Part shown: piece after piece, positions 33,195 through 43,625 of the stretch
Position numbering within the stretch: position 1 is the first letter of the stretch
How the letters are laid out: each line of letters begins with the position of its first letter
Assembly (NCBI RefSeq): GCF_004337505.1
Contig: NZ_SJZI01000050.1
Span: 186,001 to 250,000, forward strand
DNA length: 64,000 bases
Source: Flaviaestuariibacter flavus
GTDB lineage: Bacteria; Bacteroidota; Bacteroidia; Chitinophagales; Chitinophagaceae
Direction: 5' to 3'
Position numbers and translations under genes: made by a program
The notes under the pieces: model-generated
Databases searched by the model: none
What the model was told of the DNA's origin: nothing
The model's input: the letters and a program-made list of their open reading frames with translations, nothing else

Positions 33195-35723
33195 ATGGAC
33201 AATAATTTCTCCTCGCAGGTTAAAGAGATCATCTCGTTCAGTCGGGAGGAGGCATTGCGTTTAGGGAATGATTTTATTGGAACGGAGCACCTGCTTCTGG
33301 GACTCATCCGCGAAGGAGACAACACCGCGGTACGAATCTTGAAGAGTTTCAGCGTCGACCTCTATGAGTTGCGCAAAGAAGTGGAGCTGGCCGTCAAGGA
33401 TAAAACTGGTAAAAACATTGCCAACATAAACAGCTTGCCGCTGACCAAACAGGCCGAGAAAGTGATCCGGGTGACGGTCCTTGAAGCCAAGGCCCTCAAA
33501 AGCCCCACAGTCGAAACCGAGCACCTCATGCTGTCGATCCTCAAGAACAAGGAAAACATTGCTACACAAATCCTAAATCAGTTTGACGTGGACTACGAAT
33601 TATTCAGGCAGGAACTCGGCATTGTAAAATCGAACGATGTCCGGGCAGAGTACCAGGAAGAAAACGACGACGACTTCGACGACGAAAAGAAATTCTCCGG
33701 CTCCAAGTCTCGCGGCGGCGCTGCCGCCAAGAGCAAGACGCCGGTGCTCGACAACTTCGGTCGCGACATTACCAAGCTCGCCGAAAGCGGCACCCTCGAC
33801 CCGATCGTGGGCCGCGAGAAGGAGATCGAGCGGGTGTCGCAGATCCTGTCGCGTCGCAAGAAAAACAACCCCATCCTTATCGGTGAGCCCGGTGTGGGTA
33901 AGACCGCCATCGTGGAAGGCCTCGCCCTCCGCATCGTGCAGCGCAAGGTGAGCCGCGTGCTGTTCGACAAGCGCGTCATCTCCCTCGACCTCGCCGCCCT
34001 CGTGGCCGGTACCAAGTACCGCGGCCAGTTTGAGGAGCGCATGAAGGCCATCATGAACGAGCTGGAGAAGAACCGCGACGTGATCCTGTTCATCGACGAG
34101 ATCCACACCATCGTGGGTGCCGGCGGTGCCTCGGGTTCGCTCGACGCCTCCAACATCTTCAAGCCGGCCCTCGCCCGCGGTGAGCTCCAGTGCATCGGCG
34201 CCTCCACCCTCGACGAGTACCGCATGTACATCGAGAAAGACGGTGCCCTCGACCGCCGATTCCAGAAAGTAATGGTGGATCCCCCGAGCGTGGAAGACAC
34301 GATCAAGATCCTCAACAATATCAAGTCGAAGTACGAAGACTACCACAATGTCAACTACGACGATGCGGCCATCGATGCCTGCGTGAAGCTCAGCGACCGC
34401 TACATCACCGACCGCCTGCTGCCCGACAAGGCCATCGATGTGATGGACGAGGTTGGCGCCCGCGTGCACCTGAAGAACATCAACGTGCCGCAGAACATCC
34501 TCGACCTCGAGCAGAAGATCGAAGACATCAAGGTAGAAAAGAACCGCGTGGTGAAGAGCCAGAAGTTCGAAGAGGCCGCCGCCCTCCGCGACACGGAGAA
34601 ACGCCTCGGTGAAGAACTCGAAAAGGCCAAAGCACAGTGGGAGGAGGAATCCAAGCACAAGCGCTACCCCATCGGTGAAGAAGAGATCGCCGAGGTGATC
34701 TCGATGATGACCGGCATCCCGGTGAAGCGTATGGTGGAAGCCGAAACGCAGAAGCTGCGCAAGATGGCCGACGAGATGAAAGGCATGGTGATCGGGCAGG
34801 ACGAAGCGATCCTGAAGGTGGTGAAAGCCATCCAGCGCAACCGCGTTGGTCTGAAAGATCCGAAGAAGCCGATCGGTACCTTCATCTTCCTGGGTCCCAC
34901 CGGTGTTGGTAAAACCGAGCTCGCCCGCGCCCTCGCCCGTCATATGTTCGACTCCGAAGATGCGCTGATCCGCATCGACATGTCGGAATACATGGAGAAG
35001 TTCACCGTGTCGCGCCTTATCGGTGCACCTCCCGGGTACGTTGGCTACGAAGAAGGTGGCCAGCTTACGGAGCGCGTACGCCGCAAGCCCTACAGCGTGA
35101 TCCTGCTCGACGAGATCGAGAAGGCCCACCCGGATATCTACAATATCCTGCTGCAGGTGCTCGACGACGGACAGCTCACCGATGGTCTCGGCCGCAAGGT
35201 AGACTTCAAGAACACCATGATCATCATGACGTCCAACATCGGCGTACGCCAGCTGAAGGACTTCGGTGAAGGAGTTGGTTTCGCCACCCAGGCCCGTATC
35301 GACAATGCCGACGAGGCTTCGAAGGCGGTGATCGAGAAAGCGCTGAAGCGTACCTTCTCGCCCGAGTTCCTCAACCGTATTGACGATGTGATTATTTTCA
35401 ACTCGCTCACGAAGGACAATATCTTCCAGATCATCGATATCCTGATGAAGGGTGTGATGAAGCGTCTGCAAAACCTCGGCTTCTCCCTGGAGCTTACCGA
35501 GGCGGCGAAATCCTTTATCGCTGATAAGGGTTACGACCAGCAGTTCGGTGCCCGCCCGTTGCACCGCGCCATCCAGAAATACCTGGAAGACCCGCTGGCC
35601 GAGGAGATCCTCAACATGAACATCAAGAACGGTGACGTGCTGCAGGCCGATCTCGACGAACCCAACGGAAAGCTGACCTTCACGCTGAAGGAAAGCGCCA
35701 AGGAGGAAGAGACGAAAGCCTAA
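33195..35723 (+). CDS. clpC: ATP-dependent Clp protease ATP-binding subunit ClpC
   Basis: An 842-residue Hsp100 unfoldase that feeds ClpP. The order is that of ClpC: double Clp-N repeat (residues 1-150), an acidic linker, AAA-1 with Walker [10 protein letters not shown] near residue 233 and [11 protein letters not shown], a UVR-type middle segment near 440-480 ([18 protein letters not shown]), AAA-2 with GPTGVGKTE near 566 and [23 protein letters not shown], and the C-terminal D2-small domain. The middle domain is the short ClpC type, not the long ClpB coiled coil. It starts [20 protein letters not shown]. It is strongly expressed in many bacteria, and its terminator is at 35747. Confidence 0.96.
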   Translation: MDNNFSSQVKEIISFSREEALRLGNDFIGTEHLLLGLIREGDNTAVRILKSFSVDLYELRKEVELAVKDKTGKNIANINSLPLTKQAEKVIRVTVLEAKALKSPTVETEHLMLSILKNKENIATQILNQFDVDYELFRQELGIVKSNDVRAEYQEENDDDFDDEKKFSGSKSRGGAAAKSKTPVLDNFGRDITKLAESGTLDPIVGREKEIERVSQILSRRKKNNPILIGEPGVGKTAIVEGLALRIVQRKVSRVLFDKRVISLDLAALVAGTKYRGQFEERMKAIMNELEKNRDVILFIDEIHTIVGAGGASGSLDASNIFKPALARGELQCIGASTLDEYRMYIEKDGALDRRFQKVMVDPPSVEDTIKILNNIKSKYEDYHNVNYDDAAIDACVKLSDRYITDRLLPDKAIDVMDEVGARVHLKNINVPQNILDLEQKIEDIKVEKNRVVKSQKFEEAAALRDTEKRLGEELEKAKAQWEEESKHKRYPIGEEEIAEVISMMTGIPVKRMVEAETQKLRKMADEMKGMVIGQDEAILKVVKAIQRNRVGLKDPKKPIGTFIFLGPTGVGKTELARALARHMFDSEDALIRIDMSEYMEKFTVSRLIGAPPGYVGYEEGGQLTERVRRKPYSVILLDEIEKAHPDIYNILLQVLDDGQLTDGLGRKVDFKNTMIIMTSNIGVRQLKDFGEGVGFATQARIDNADEASKAVIEKALKRTFSPEFLNRIDDVIIFNSLTKDNIFQIIDILMKGVMKRLQNLGFSLELTEAAKSFIADKGYDQQFGARPLHRAIQKYLEDPLAEEILNMNIKNGDVLQADLDEPNGKLTFTLKESAKEEETKA

Positions 35724-36115
35724 GCGGTATCCCTTTTATAGATTTGAAATCCCATCGAAAGATGGGATTTTTTTTGCCCGGTACTCATCCGTAATACCGC
35801 CTGCGTTGAAATGTGTTTTTTAAACACAAAGAAGTCTACCGGCTAAGTAGGGATAAGGTCTTCCAATTAACGCCCGGAATTTCTCAAAAAACTTCAATCC
35901 GTCTCCTGTTTTACGCCCGTATAAACAGGGTCATCGTTAAGAGTTTGTTAACGAACTGGCGTATTTGTTGCTGAGATTTTTAAACAAGACAATCGCATCT
36001 GTTTTTGACCCTTAACTTCTTACAACTGTCCCAATCGTTTATCGGCGATGCCCGCCGGATGATCTGTTGCAGACGCTCGTCATCCCTTTTCACACACATA
36101 AAAACCAGAAACCTT
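35724..36115. other. 392-bp intergenic region (clpC terminator and M4 peptidase leader)
   Basis: The first 50 bp hold the clpC terminator. The remaining 340 bp, AT-rich up to about 36000, lead into the M4 peptidase gene. An in-frame extension of that gene to 36005 has no signal-peptide character and was not used. No small gene was seen. Confidence 0.5.
35747..35775 (+). terminator. Intrinsic terminator of clpC
   Basis: A perfect 10-bp stem (AAATCCCATC) with a GAAA tetraloop, followed by eight or more T residues. Confidence 0.9.
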
Positions 36116-39100
36116 ATGATTAAAAGGTTACCCGCCCGCAGGCTGATGGGCCTGCTTGCTTTTGTATCGATTGCCGGAACGGCAACCGCGCAGGAAAGCA
36201 CCCGCGCCGATGCGGCCCGAAAGGCTGTGCTCGGCGACCCGAAGGTGGCGCGCATGGCACTGTCGCCGGAACGAGAAACGCCGTCGCTGATCGTGCTGCG
36301 CGCCGGCGAAGGTTATGGCCGCGACTACGTGGCTTCGGCACTCGGTAAATACCTTTCGGTGCGCAGCGGCCAGGATGAACTCCGCCCCGCCAACGTACAG
36401 CAGGTTGGCAATAGCCTGGAGGTGCTCGAATACCAGCAATACTATAAAGGCATCAAGGTAGATCGCGCCGGCTTCAAGGCATTGATGAAAAACGGCACAG
36501 CCCGTTTCTTCAACGGCGCCTGGTACGATGTGCCCGCCAGCCTGCCGGTAACGCCCGCGCTCGACGAGGCTACCGCACTCGGCCGCGCTAAAGCCAGGAT
36601 CGGCGCCCGCCGCTGGGCCTGGGAAGATGTGAGCGATAAGATGGCGCAAGCCAACGACCGTAACCTGCGCGCAGCGCTGGAGCAGGAGCGCCTCGAATAC
36701 CTTCCCAAGGGCGAGCTCGTGATCGTCAACGATTTCAACAACCGTAAGAAAGCAGTGCCGCGTCTCGCATGGAAGTTCAACCTCTACGCCGCCGAGCCGG
36801 TGAGCCGCGCGTGGGTGTATATCGATGCGCTGGACGGCCGCACGCTGCTGGTTGACAAAATCATCAAGCACTTCGACGGCAACCCGCCTTCAACTTCGGT
36901 AAGCGCCACGGTGCAGACGCGTTACGCCGGTCAGCAGGTGATCAGGACGAAACGCATCAGCGGCAATGATCCTGTACTCGGTTTGCCCATCACCAGCAGC
37001 CACCCCACAAACGAAGTGTATGTTCCGGGTAGTGCTACCTATGTATTGATCGACGATACCCGCGGCAATGGTATCGAAACCTACGACATGAACGGCGTTG
37101 GCGGCCTCCCGCTGTCGGTGCCGCAGCTCTACCTGCAGGGAAAGAGCTTCACCGACATTGATAACGTCTGGAACGTGTGGGAGCACCACCGTTCGCAAAG
37201 CGAGGGCGGTGCCTTCGAGGCAGAAAACGACGACATCGCCTGGGATGCCCATTGGGGTGCCAGCGTGGTGTACGACTACTGGCTGGCGAAGCACAACCGC
37301 CTCAGCTACGACAACAAGAATGCCCGTATCCGGTCATTCATACACTACGGTCCGGCCTACGACAACGCCTTCTGGAACGGCTCTGTGATGACTTACGGTG
37401 ATGGCTCCGGCCCGCTCGCCGGCGGCTTCAAAGCCCTGACCTCGCTCGACGTGTGCGGGCACGAAATCGGTCACGCCGTTTGTTCCTCCACTTCCGACCT
37501 TGTATACCAGGGTGAGTCGGGGGCTATGAACGAGGCGCTCAGTGATATCTGGGCCGCCTGTATCGAGCACTTTGCCATGACGCGTAGCGGCAGCACCGTT
37601 CCGCCGTCCGCTTATCGTCCTTTTTATATCGGCGAGCAGATCGGCGCCGATGAAAACAGCCCGCTGCGCCGCATGGATAACCCGAAGGCGCAGGGCAATC
37701 CCGATACTTATGGCGGCACCAACTGGCAAGAGCCCAACTGCGCGCCCAACCTGGCCAACGACCAATGCGGCGTGCACACCAACAGCGGCGTGCTGAACCA
37801 CTGGTTCTTCCTGATGACGGCCGGCTCGCTGAACGGCACGCGCCCGGCGGGGATGACACCCAGCCAATACTATATGGCCGACAGCGATGACGAACGCAAC
37901 GACCTTGGTAAGAGCTACCGGGTGAACGGCATCGGTTTCGACCTTGCCGAGCAGGTAACCTTCCTGATGGAAACGATGCTGAGCTCCACGGCTACGTATG
38001 CGGAAGCCCGCGCCGCTTCCATCGAAGCCGCCACCGTACTTTCCAACGATCCCTGCAGCAACCTTGTAGAGTCGGTAACCAATGCCTGGTATGCCGTGGG
38101 TGTAGGCGACGCTTTCGTGAAGCCCTGCATCATCACCTATGGCTTCATTTCGAAAAACGGAGCTTCCCTGCTGGAAGCAGCCGATACCAGTGGCTGTTAT
38201 GCCACCCGTACCTTCGAAGTGCCGGTGCTGCTGCCCGCAGGTGGTACAGCTACCCTTACAACGCGCGGCACCGCCATCAACGGCACCGACTATACCGTGA
38301 ATACCACTTCGCTGACGAACAGCGGTACCGGTATCTCGCGCCAGAATTTCGTAGTGACCGTGAAGAACGATGCGGTGGTGGAGCCCGATGAAACCATCAT
38401 CTTAAATATCAGTGTAACGAATGCAGGCACCTCGCCTGTGAATTCGTCCTTCACTATTACCCTCATTGATGATGATGTGGTGCCTGTGATCGGGGAGGGG
38501 CAGCGCTCGCTGCTCAGCGAGACCTTTACACGTGCCGATGGCTTCGACGATCCTTCGGGATGGAGCGAAGTGCTCGAGGTGGCGGAAGGCAGCGCCGACC
38601 CGATGGCTTTCGGGAAAAACCAGTGGGGGATTTTCTCCAATAAGCTCGCTATCACCGGCAGGGAAGGACTCACCGGTACGGTGTTCCCGGGTGGCACTTA
38701 CAACAGCAACAGCGAAAGCCAGACCCTGATAAAATCGCCGCTGCTCGATTCGCGCGGCCTCAGCCAGCTGAAGATCCAGTTTGACTACGAGGTGCAGGGC
38801 GAAGTGGATGTGCAGAATGCCGATCCCACCAACCTCGAAGGCGCCCCCGTATTCGATTACATGGCGGTTGCCTACTCGCTCGATGGTGTCAACTTCGTGG
38901 AGCTCAACACCGGTGCGTTCAACCGCTTTGCCTCCGTGCAGCCGGCCTCCGGAACCTTTACGGCCAACCTGCCGCCCAACCTTGCCAACAAGCAGTTCTA
39001 CCTGGCCTTCCGTTGGGTGAACGACGGCAATGCCGGCGGACCGGGGTCGGTAACGATCGATAACCTGAGTGTGACCGGTACGCCGCGCCGCCTGGAGAGT

Positions 39101-39892
39101 GAAATCAATCAGCCGGGCCGCGAAACGCTGCTCCCGGGACAGGATGCCTACTTCTATAGCATCCAGGATGGTGATCTCATCGTGCGCGCTTCCAACAACT
39201 CCACCCGCGACTACGGTTGCACCACGGCCTACCTGGAGAAGACCGGCAACGGCACGTTCAATCTCTACCAGGGCGGCGGCAGCCTCATCAAGGTTTCGGA
39301 TAAGATTGTACGCATCGAGCCGGTAACGGCCTATCGCGTGTCGAACACTGTGACCTTCTACTTCACGGAGCAGCAGCTGCTCAGCCTCGAGCAGAACACC
39401 GGCATCAGCCGCGCCAACTTCAAAGTATACCAGGCCAATGTGGGCAATTACCTGCAAGCCTCTTATAACAATACGACGGCTTATAACGCGGTGTATACCC
39501 CAATTCCGGGTGTGGGTGCTTCCTACACCATCAGCTCGAATATGTACCTCGTCGGCTCCTTCGCGCTGGGCGGACCGGTGACTTCGCTGCTGCGCACCCG
39601 CAGTACCACCGCGAAGGATGAGCCGGTTGCGGGCTGGAGCTTTGCGCCCCTGTACCCGAACCCCGGCCGTGGCACTACTATCCTCGATGTGACGTCACCG
39701 GCCGCAACCCGCGTGGTGGTGGAAGTGGTGAACAGCGTAGGCCAGGTGCTGGGCGCGCAGCAGGAGAGCTTGCTGGCGGGCCGCAACCGCATTACGGTTG
39801 ACCTGGGCAAAGCCGCCGGCGGCAACTACCGCATCCGCGTGCGCGGTGCCGACGGTCAGTCGCTGAATACGCAGGGCTACCTGAAGCAGTAA
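36116..39892 (+). CDS. Secreted M4 (thermolysin-like) metallopeptidase, T9SS cargo
   Basis: A 1258-residue exported peptidase. Signal peptide (residues 1-26, ending GTATAQ), then an FTP/PepSY-type propeptide to about residue 270, where the sequence resembles fungalysin/thermolysin prodomains (RSGQDELRPANVQQVGNSLEVLEYQQYYKGIKV). The catalytic domain has HEIGH with H449, E450 and H453, and the third zinc ligand E473 in GAMNEALSDIW. A Calx-beta-like domain follows (about 690-790; AINGTDYTVN, VEPDETIILNISV), then a jelly-roll-like module with TIDNLSVTG, then the T9SS type A sorting domain (about 1178-1258; LYPNPGRGTTI). It is expected to be exported across the outer membrane and attached or released. 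ATG 36116 begins the signal peptide. Confidence 0.93.
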   Translation: MIKRLPARRLMGLLAFVSIAGTATAQESTRADAARKAVLGDPKVARMALSPERETPSLIVLRAGEGYGRDYVASALGKYLSVRSGQDELRPANVQQVGNSLEVLEYQQYYKGIKVDRAGFKALMKNGTARFFNGAWYDVPASLPVTPALDEATALGRAKARIGARRWAWEDVSDKMAQANDRNLRAALEQERLEYLPKGELVIVNDFNNRKKAVPRLAWKFNLYAAEPVSRAWVYIDALDGRTLLVDKIIKHFDGNPPSTSVSATVQTRYAGQQVIRTKRISGNDPVLGLPITSSHPTNEVYVPGSATYVLIDDTRGNGIETYDMNGVGGLPLSVPQLYLQGKSFTDIDNVWNVWEHHRSQSEGGAFEAENDDIAWDAHWGASVVYDYWLAKHNRLSYDNKNARIRSFIHYGPAYDNAFWNGSVMTYGDGSGPLAGGFKALTSLDVCGHEIGHAVCSSTSDLVYQGESGAMNEALSDIWAACIEHFAMTRSGSTVPPSAYRPFYIGEQIGADENSPLRRMDNPKAQGNPDTYGGTNWQEPNCAPNLANDQCGVHTNSGVLNHWFFLMTAGSLNGTRPAGMTPSQYYMADSDDERNDLGKSYRVNGIGFDLAEQVTFLMETMLSSTATYAEARAASIEAATVLSNDPCSNLVESVTNAWYAVGVGDAFVKPCIITYGFISKNGASLLEAADTSGCYATRTFEVPVLLPAGGTATLTTRGTAINGTDYTVNTTSLTNSGTGISRQNFVVTVKNDAVVEPDETIILNISVTNAGTSPVNSSFTITLIDDDVVPVIGEGQRSLLSETFTRADGFDDPSGWSEVLEVAEGSADPMAFGKNQWGIFSNKLAITGREGLTGTVFPGGTYNSNSESQTLIKSPLLDSRGLSQLKIQFDYEVQGEVDVQNADPTNLEGAPVFDYMAVAYSLDGVNFVELNTGAFNRFASVQPASGTFTANLPPNLANKQFYLAFRWVNDGNAGGPGSVTIDNLSVTGTPRRLESEINQPGRETLLPGQDAYFYSIQDGDLIVRASNNSTRDYGCTTAYLEKTGNGTFNLYQGGGSLIKVSDKIVRIEPVTAYRVSNTVTFYFTEQQLLSLEQNTGISRANFKVYQANVGNYLQASYNNTTAYNAVYTPIPGVGASYTISSNMYLVGSFALGGPVTSLLRTRSTTAKDEPVAGWSFAPLYPNPGRGTTILDVTSPAATRVVVEVVNSVGQVLGAQQESLLAGRNRITVDLGKAAGGNYRIRVRGADGQSLNTQGYLKQ

Positions 39893-39913
39893 GAGTCGGC
39901 TCTTTTTCATAGC

Positions 39914-39948
39914 AAAGGCTGTCGCCATCGGGCGGCAGCCTTTTTTTT
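39914..39948 (+). terminator. Intrinsic terminator of the M4 peptidase gene
   Basis: AAAGGCTGTCGCC and GGCGGCAGCCTTT pair with one G-U position around an ATCG loop, followed by a run of eight T. Its T-run also supplies the TTTG (39946-39949) of the cmk promoter candidate. Confidence 0.85.
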
Positions 39949-39977
39949 GACCGTTCGCCGCATTGTTCCCAAATTTG
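39946..39977 (+). promoter_or_regulatory. Candidate cmk promoter (TTTG, 20-base spacer, CAAATTTG)
   Basis: TTTG at 39946-39949 and CAAATTTG at 39970-39977 fit the Bacteroidota -33/-7 pattern (TTTG, TAnnTTTG) except for C in place of the first T. The ATG of cmk is 10 bases downstream. Confidence 0.45.
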
Positions 39978-39987
39978 CCCCGTTCAT

Positions 39988-40674
39988 ATGAAGAAGATCA
40001 TTGTTACTATCGACGGCTGGTCGTCTTGCGGCAAGAGCACCCTCGCCAAGCAACTGGCGCGCAAGCTGGGTTATATCTATGTTGACAGCGGCGCCATGTA
40101 CCGGGCCATCACTCTTTATTTCCTGCGCAACCACATCGACTGGACCGACGAGCCCCAGGTGGCGGAGGCGCTGGGAAATATCACGCTGGAGTTCGTTCCG
40201 AATGCCAAGAGCGGCCAATCGGAAATGTACCTCAATGGAGAGAACGTGGAATACGTGATCCGCGACCTGGTGGTAGCCGAAAAAGTAAGTGAGGTAGCTG
40301 CAATCAAGGAGGTGCGCTCCTTTGCCGTAGCCCAGCAGCAGCAGATGGGGCGCAGCAAAGGCATCATCATGGATGGCCGCGATATCGGCACGGTGGTGTT
40401 CCCGCACGCGGAACTGAAGATCTTCATGACGGCCGACAACGCCGTGCGCGTGGAGCGCCGCTTCCGCGAGCTGTATGAGAAGAACCCGAACGTCAGCCTG
40501 GAGGAGGTGAAATCAAACCTGGAGATGCGCGACTATATCGATTCGCACCGCGAGGTAAGCCCGCTGCGCCAGGCCGAAGATGCGATTGTGCTCGACAATA
40601 CCAACCTCACCGAAGAGCAGCAGTTCCGCCAGGCTCTTTCACTTATAGAAAAAGCGGTTACTGCTGCAGTATAA
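39988..40674 (+). CDS. cmk: (d)CMP kinase
   Basis: A 228-residue nucleoside monophosphate kinase that phosphorylates CMP and dCMP with ATP. The P-loop is GWSSCGKST at residues 10-18. DSGAMYRAITLYFL is the cytidylate-binding signature, GIIMDGRDIGTVVFP includes the conserved RDIGT, and the C-terminal REVSPLRQAEDAIVLDNTNLT is family-typical. MKKIIVTIDGWSSCGKST places the start without doubt. A terminator at 40724 follows. Genes for rpsA or ribosomal proteins that often neighbour cmk are not seen here. Confidence 0.96.
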   Translation: MKKIIVTIDGWSSCGKSTLAKQLARKLGYIYVDSGAMYRAITLYFLRNHIDWTDEPQVAEALGNITLEFVPNAKSGQSEMYLNGENVEYVIRDLVVAEKVSEVAAIKEVRSFAVAQQQQMGRSKGIIMDGRDIGTVVFPHAELKIFMTADNAVRVERRFRELYEKNPNVSLEEVKSNLEMRDYIDSHREVSPLRQAEDAIVLDNTNLTEEQQFRQALSLIEKAVTAAV

Positions 40675-41084
40675 GCGGCCGGGCTGTTGCCCATCGTAAC
40701 GATAAAAGAAAATATTTTTTAGCGCGCCCGTATTACTACGGGCGCTTTTGTTTAAAGTTTGGCACGCATTTTAACGTATAACTATTAACCTGGCAGAATC
40801 GCTAACCTACCTCGCCAACCTGGCCCTACTCCTTCAAAAAGACAGCGGCATTACCTGCCCTGCCTAACCTCCCCCCGATCCCGCAAAAAGTAAAGCCCAT
40901 TAAGGCTTGTGCTATCCAAACCTTTCCCTCCGGTAAAGAACGAATTCTTTATTCCAATCCCTATCGACCCGTTTCGGTGCTGACCGATGGCGCGTGCCTT
41001 GTGCGCCCGCTGTCGGGATGACCGTCCGTATCCTGTGAAGCCTGTTGACGCTAACAACTTTCGCTAACCTGAAAACAACTTCAC
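40675..41084. other. 410-bp intergenic region after cmk
   Basis: It contains the cmk terminator at its left end. The remaining 330 bp repeat short CGCTAACCT/CAACCTGG-like words and lead into the T9SS lamin-tail protein. Minus-strand frames at 40851-41057 and 40912-41130 have no protein-like composition. I see no RNA gene. Confidence 0.45.
40724..40750 (+). terminator. Intrinsic terminator of cmk
   Basis: GCGCCCGTA and TACGGGCGC form a 9-bp stem with a TTAC loop, followed by TTTTGTTT. Confidence 0.8.
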
Positions 41085-42728
41085 ATGAAAAAGATTTTAC
41101 TCTTTTTCGCGGGCATCGCCTGCGCTTCACTTTCCTACGGCCAACTTGTACTGAATGAACTCTATGTTCGCCCGAACAACAACCAGGGACACCAGGAGTT
41201 TTTCGAAGTGAAAAACCTGAGCCCGGTTACAGAGAACACCGCTTGCTATTCGCTCATCACCTATTTCAAAAACGGCCAGGGCGAGCGCGGCTTTTACAAA
41301 ATCAATTTTCCTTCGATCGATGTAGCACCTGGCGGATTCGTTACCGCATCCACTTCGACGCCCACTTTCCAGTACCAGAACGGGAGCGCCCATTCTGACT
41401 TCAGCTGGAACGCCGGCAACATTACCCGTTATGTATTTTCAAACGGTAGCCTCACTGTAAACAATTCGGGCGCGCCTTACTACGATATCTTCCTGAAGTC
41501 GCAGGGCAACAGCAACGGCAACAGCGGCGTCTATGGCGTATTCCTGTTTAAAGGAAGCGAGCTGGTGGATGCATTCCTGGGCTCCAACAACTCGATCACC
41601 GTACCGAACTATATCACCGAGCTCGGGCAACTCGCTGCAACGGGTGGCTGCGGTGCCTTCAGCTACGACTTTGCCAACATCAACAATGAAGAAGACAGCC
41701 TCTTTGGCTACGTGATTCCCGAAGCCGGCACCGACAACGGTTATTACCGCGTTCCGGAAGGATGCGGATCCAACGGTCATTGGGAAAAAGCATCGAGCCC
41801 CAGCGAGCACACGCCCGGCCAGGAGAATATCCGTACGAACGGTGGCGGTAATGGCAACGGCAACGGCAATGGCGGCACCATCGCACCACTCGAGGTCAAT
41901 ACCGAATGTCTCAACGATACAACCATTTCCTACGATATCATTGCAGGCTCCAACCGGCTGTTCCCCGTTAAAGTGTACGTGTATTATGACGCCAACGGCA
42001 GCCAGTTTATCGATGCCGGCGACGTGCTGATCGGTACCTTCCGCGACGGCAATGCCAACGCACCGGCCCGCTTGATTCACCACCAGCGTGGACAGGAAGA
42101 CTTCATTTTCATCTTCGATGCAAAAGGCAGCTGCAATGACCTCGTGATCCCGCTCAACTGCCCCGCGGCGATTATACTCCCGGTGACGCTGCAATCCTTC
42201 ACCGCCAGCCGCAGTGGCAACAACGTGCTTCTCAACTGGACCACTGCTACAGAGATCAATAACCGTGGCTTCAACGTGCAGCGTAAGCAGGGCAACGGTG
42301 ACTGGCAGACGATCACCTTCATCCCGAGCGCGGCCAACGGCGGCAACAGCACCGGCACGCTGCACTACAGCCATACCGATCTGAACCTCTCCGGCGGCGT
42401 GACTATGTATCGGCTCCAGCAGGTGGACATAGATGGCCGCTTCAAGTACAGCGACATCCGCAGCGTACGTAGCCAGGGTCAGGGCGCCCGGGTACTGCTC
42501 TATCCCAATCCTTCCAACGGAACGGCCAACCTCCAGTTTGCCAATGTTGACGGCCTGCGCGATGTGCTGGTAACCGATATGTCGGGCCGCGTAATCCGTC
42601 AGTGGCGCAGTGTGAGCACACAGAACCTGCAGCTAAGCAACCTGACCCCGGGTGTTTATTCGGTGAAGATCATCGATCAGCGTGACGGCTCCCAGGAGAA
42701 CGAGCGCCTTGTGGTCAGCTCGCATTAA
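41085..42728 (+). CDS. Secreted lamin-tail-like-domain protein with T9SS sorting domain
   Basis: A 547-residue exported protein. A signal peptide (MKKILLFFAGIACASLSYG) is followed by a lamin-tail (LTD)-like domain: QLVLNELYVRPNNNQGHQEFFEVKNL shows the typical N-E-L-Y and F-F-E-V-K-N pattern. A Gly/Asn linker (about residues 252-263) leads to a beta-rich module. Next is the VTLQSFTASRSGNNVLLNWTTATEINNRGFNVQRK segment that precedes T9SS tails in many Bacteroidota. The last about 80 residues are the type A sorting domain (LLYPNPSNGTANLQF, VYSVKIIDQ). LTD domains bind other macromolecules; the role here is unknown. A bidirectional terminator separates it from the FKBP gene. Confidence 0.85.
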   Translation: MKKILLFFAGIACASLSYGQLVLNELYVRPNNNQGHQEFFEVKNLSPVTENTACYSLITYFKNGQGERGFYKINFPSIDVAPGGFVTASTSTPTFQYQNGSAHSDFSWNAGNITRYVFSNGSLTVNNSGAPYYDIFLKSQGNSNGNSGVYGVFLFKGSELVDAFLGSNNSITVPNYITELGQLAATGGCGAFSYDFANINNEEDSLFGYVIPEAGTDNGYYRVPEGCGSNGHWEKASSPSEHTPGQENIRTNGGGNGNGNGNGGTIAPLEVNTECLNDTTISYDIIAGSNRLFPVKVYVYYDANGSQFIDAGDVLIGTFRDGNANAPARLIHHQRGQEDFIFIFDAKGSCNDLVIPLNCPAAIILPVTLQSFTASRSGNNVLLNWTTATEINNRGFNVQRKQGNGDWQTITFIPSAANGGNSTGTLHYSHTDLNLSGGVTMYRLQQVDIDGRFKYSDIRSVRSQGQGARVLLYPNPSNGTANLQFANVDGLRDVLVTDMSGRVIRQWRSVSTQNLQLSNLTPGVYSVKIIDQRDGSQENERLVVSSH

Positions 42729-42752
42729 AGGATATTACCCCTATGAAAACAA

Positions 42753-42788
42753 AAAAGGCATCCGGACCGAAGCGTCTGGATGCCTTTT
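42753..42788. terminator. Bidirectional terminator between the LTD protein and FKBP genes
   Basis: A 15-bp stem with one G-U position (AAAAGGCATCCGGAC) and a six-base loop lies at a convergent junction. Confidence 0.85.
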
Positions 42789-42806
42789 ACATTAAAAAAG
42801 TACTTG

Positions 42807-43541
42807 TTATTTCTTGATCTCGAGCAGCTCTACTTCGAAGATGAGCGCGGAGCCGGCCGGGATAGCACCTGCTTCCTGCATGCCATAGCCAAGCTGGTAG
42901 GGGATGAAGAAGCGATACTTGGAGCCTACGTTCATCAGCTGCAGGCCTTCCGTCCAGCCTTTGATCACCTGGTTGAGGCCGATGGTGATGGGCTGACCAC
43001 GGTCGTAGGAGTTGTCGAATTTGGTACCATCGATGAGGGTGCCGGCATAGTGCGCCACTACCTGGTCGGTGGCGGTGGGCCTGGGGCCGCTGCCTTCTTT
43101 CAGTACTTCGTACTGAAGTCCCGAGGCCGTTGTTTTAACGCCGGGCTTCTTTGCGTTTTCGGCAAGAAACTTTTCACCGGCGGCTACTGTCGGGCCTGCT
43201 TTAGCAGCTTTTTCTTTTTGCTGGGCCGCCTGCGCTTTGTTCATGAAATTCATAAGTGCGTTGTTGGCCTGGTATTCGTTCAGTTGCGGCGTATTGCCCT
43301 TCATGATATCGTTGATGGCCTTGGCAACAAGCACCGGGTTGAGATCGGAGAGTCCCTGCTGCTTGTAGAAGCTGGCCACGTTGATGCCGATGGCATACGA
43401 TACGGAATCGGTAGACGTTTTAAGCGAAGCGGCGGGCGAAGGCTTGGAAGCCGGCTTGACAGCGGGCTTTGCGGCCGGCTTTTTCTGGGCGAAGCCCGGG
43501 GCGGAAGCCACCAGGGCGGCGGCCAGGAAGATCTTTTTCAT
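42807..43541 (-). CDS. Periplasmic FKBP-type peptidyl-prolyl isomerase (Mip/FkpA-like)
   Basis: A 244-residue exported foldase. After the signal peptide there is a Lys-Pro-Ala linker (repeated KPAAKPAVKPASKPSPAAS). An N-terminal helical dimerisation domain of the FkpA/Mip kind (SVSYAIGINVASFYKQQGLSDLNP, then a long AQAAQQKEKAAKAGPT helix) precedes the FKBP domain (residues 155-244): YEVLKEGSGPRPTATDQVVAHYAGTLIDG, NQVIKGWTEGLQLMNVGSKYRFFIP and LGYGMQEAGAIPAGSALIFEVELLEI. Active-site aromatic and Asp positions (YAGTLIDGTKFDNSYDRG) are kept. Role: prolyl isomerisation and holdase activity for exported proteins, relevant to the several secreted proteins encoded around it. Confidence 0.93.
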   Translation of the reverse strand: MKKIFLAAALVASAPGFAQKKPAAKPAVKPASKPSPAASLKTSTDSVSYAIGINVASFYKQQGLSDLNPVLVAKAINDIMKGNTPQLNEYQANNALMNFMNKAQAAQQKEKAAKAGPTVAAGEKFLAENAKKPGVKTTASGLQYEVLKEGSGPRPTATDQVVAHYAGTLIDGTKFDNSYDRGQPITIGLNQVIKGWTEGLQLMNVGSKYRFFIPYQLGYGMQEAGAIPAGSALIFEVELLEIKK

Positions 43542-43625
43542 GCGTAATGTTTAGTTGACAAAAATAAGGGCTCCGGCCAACTCCGGCAGGTGCAGGGAGC
43601 TAATTTAGCACATTCAATTCAAGCT

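Noticed and set aside
33600-35564. A 654-codon frame antisense to clpC
   Set aside because: A shadow of the GC-rich clpC codons; no signal, motif or start context.
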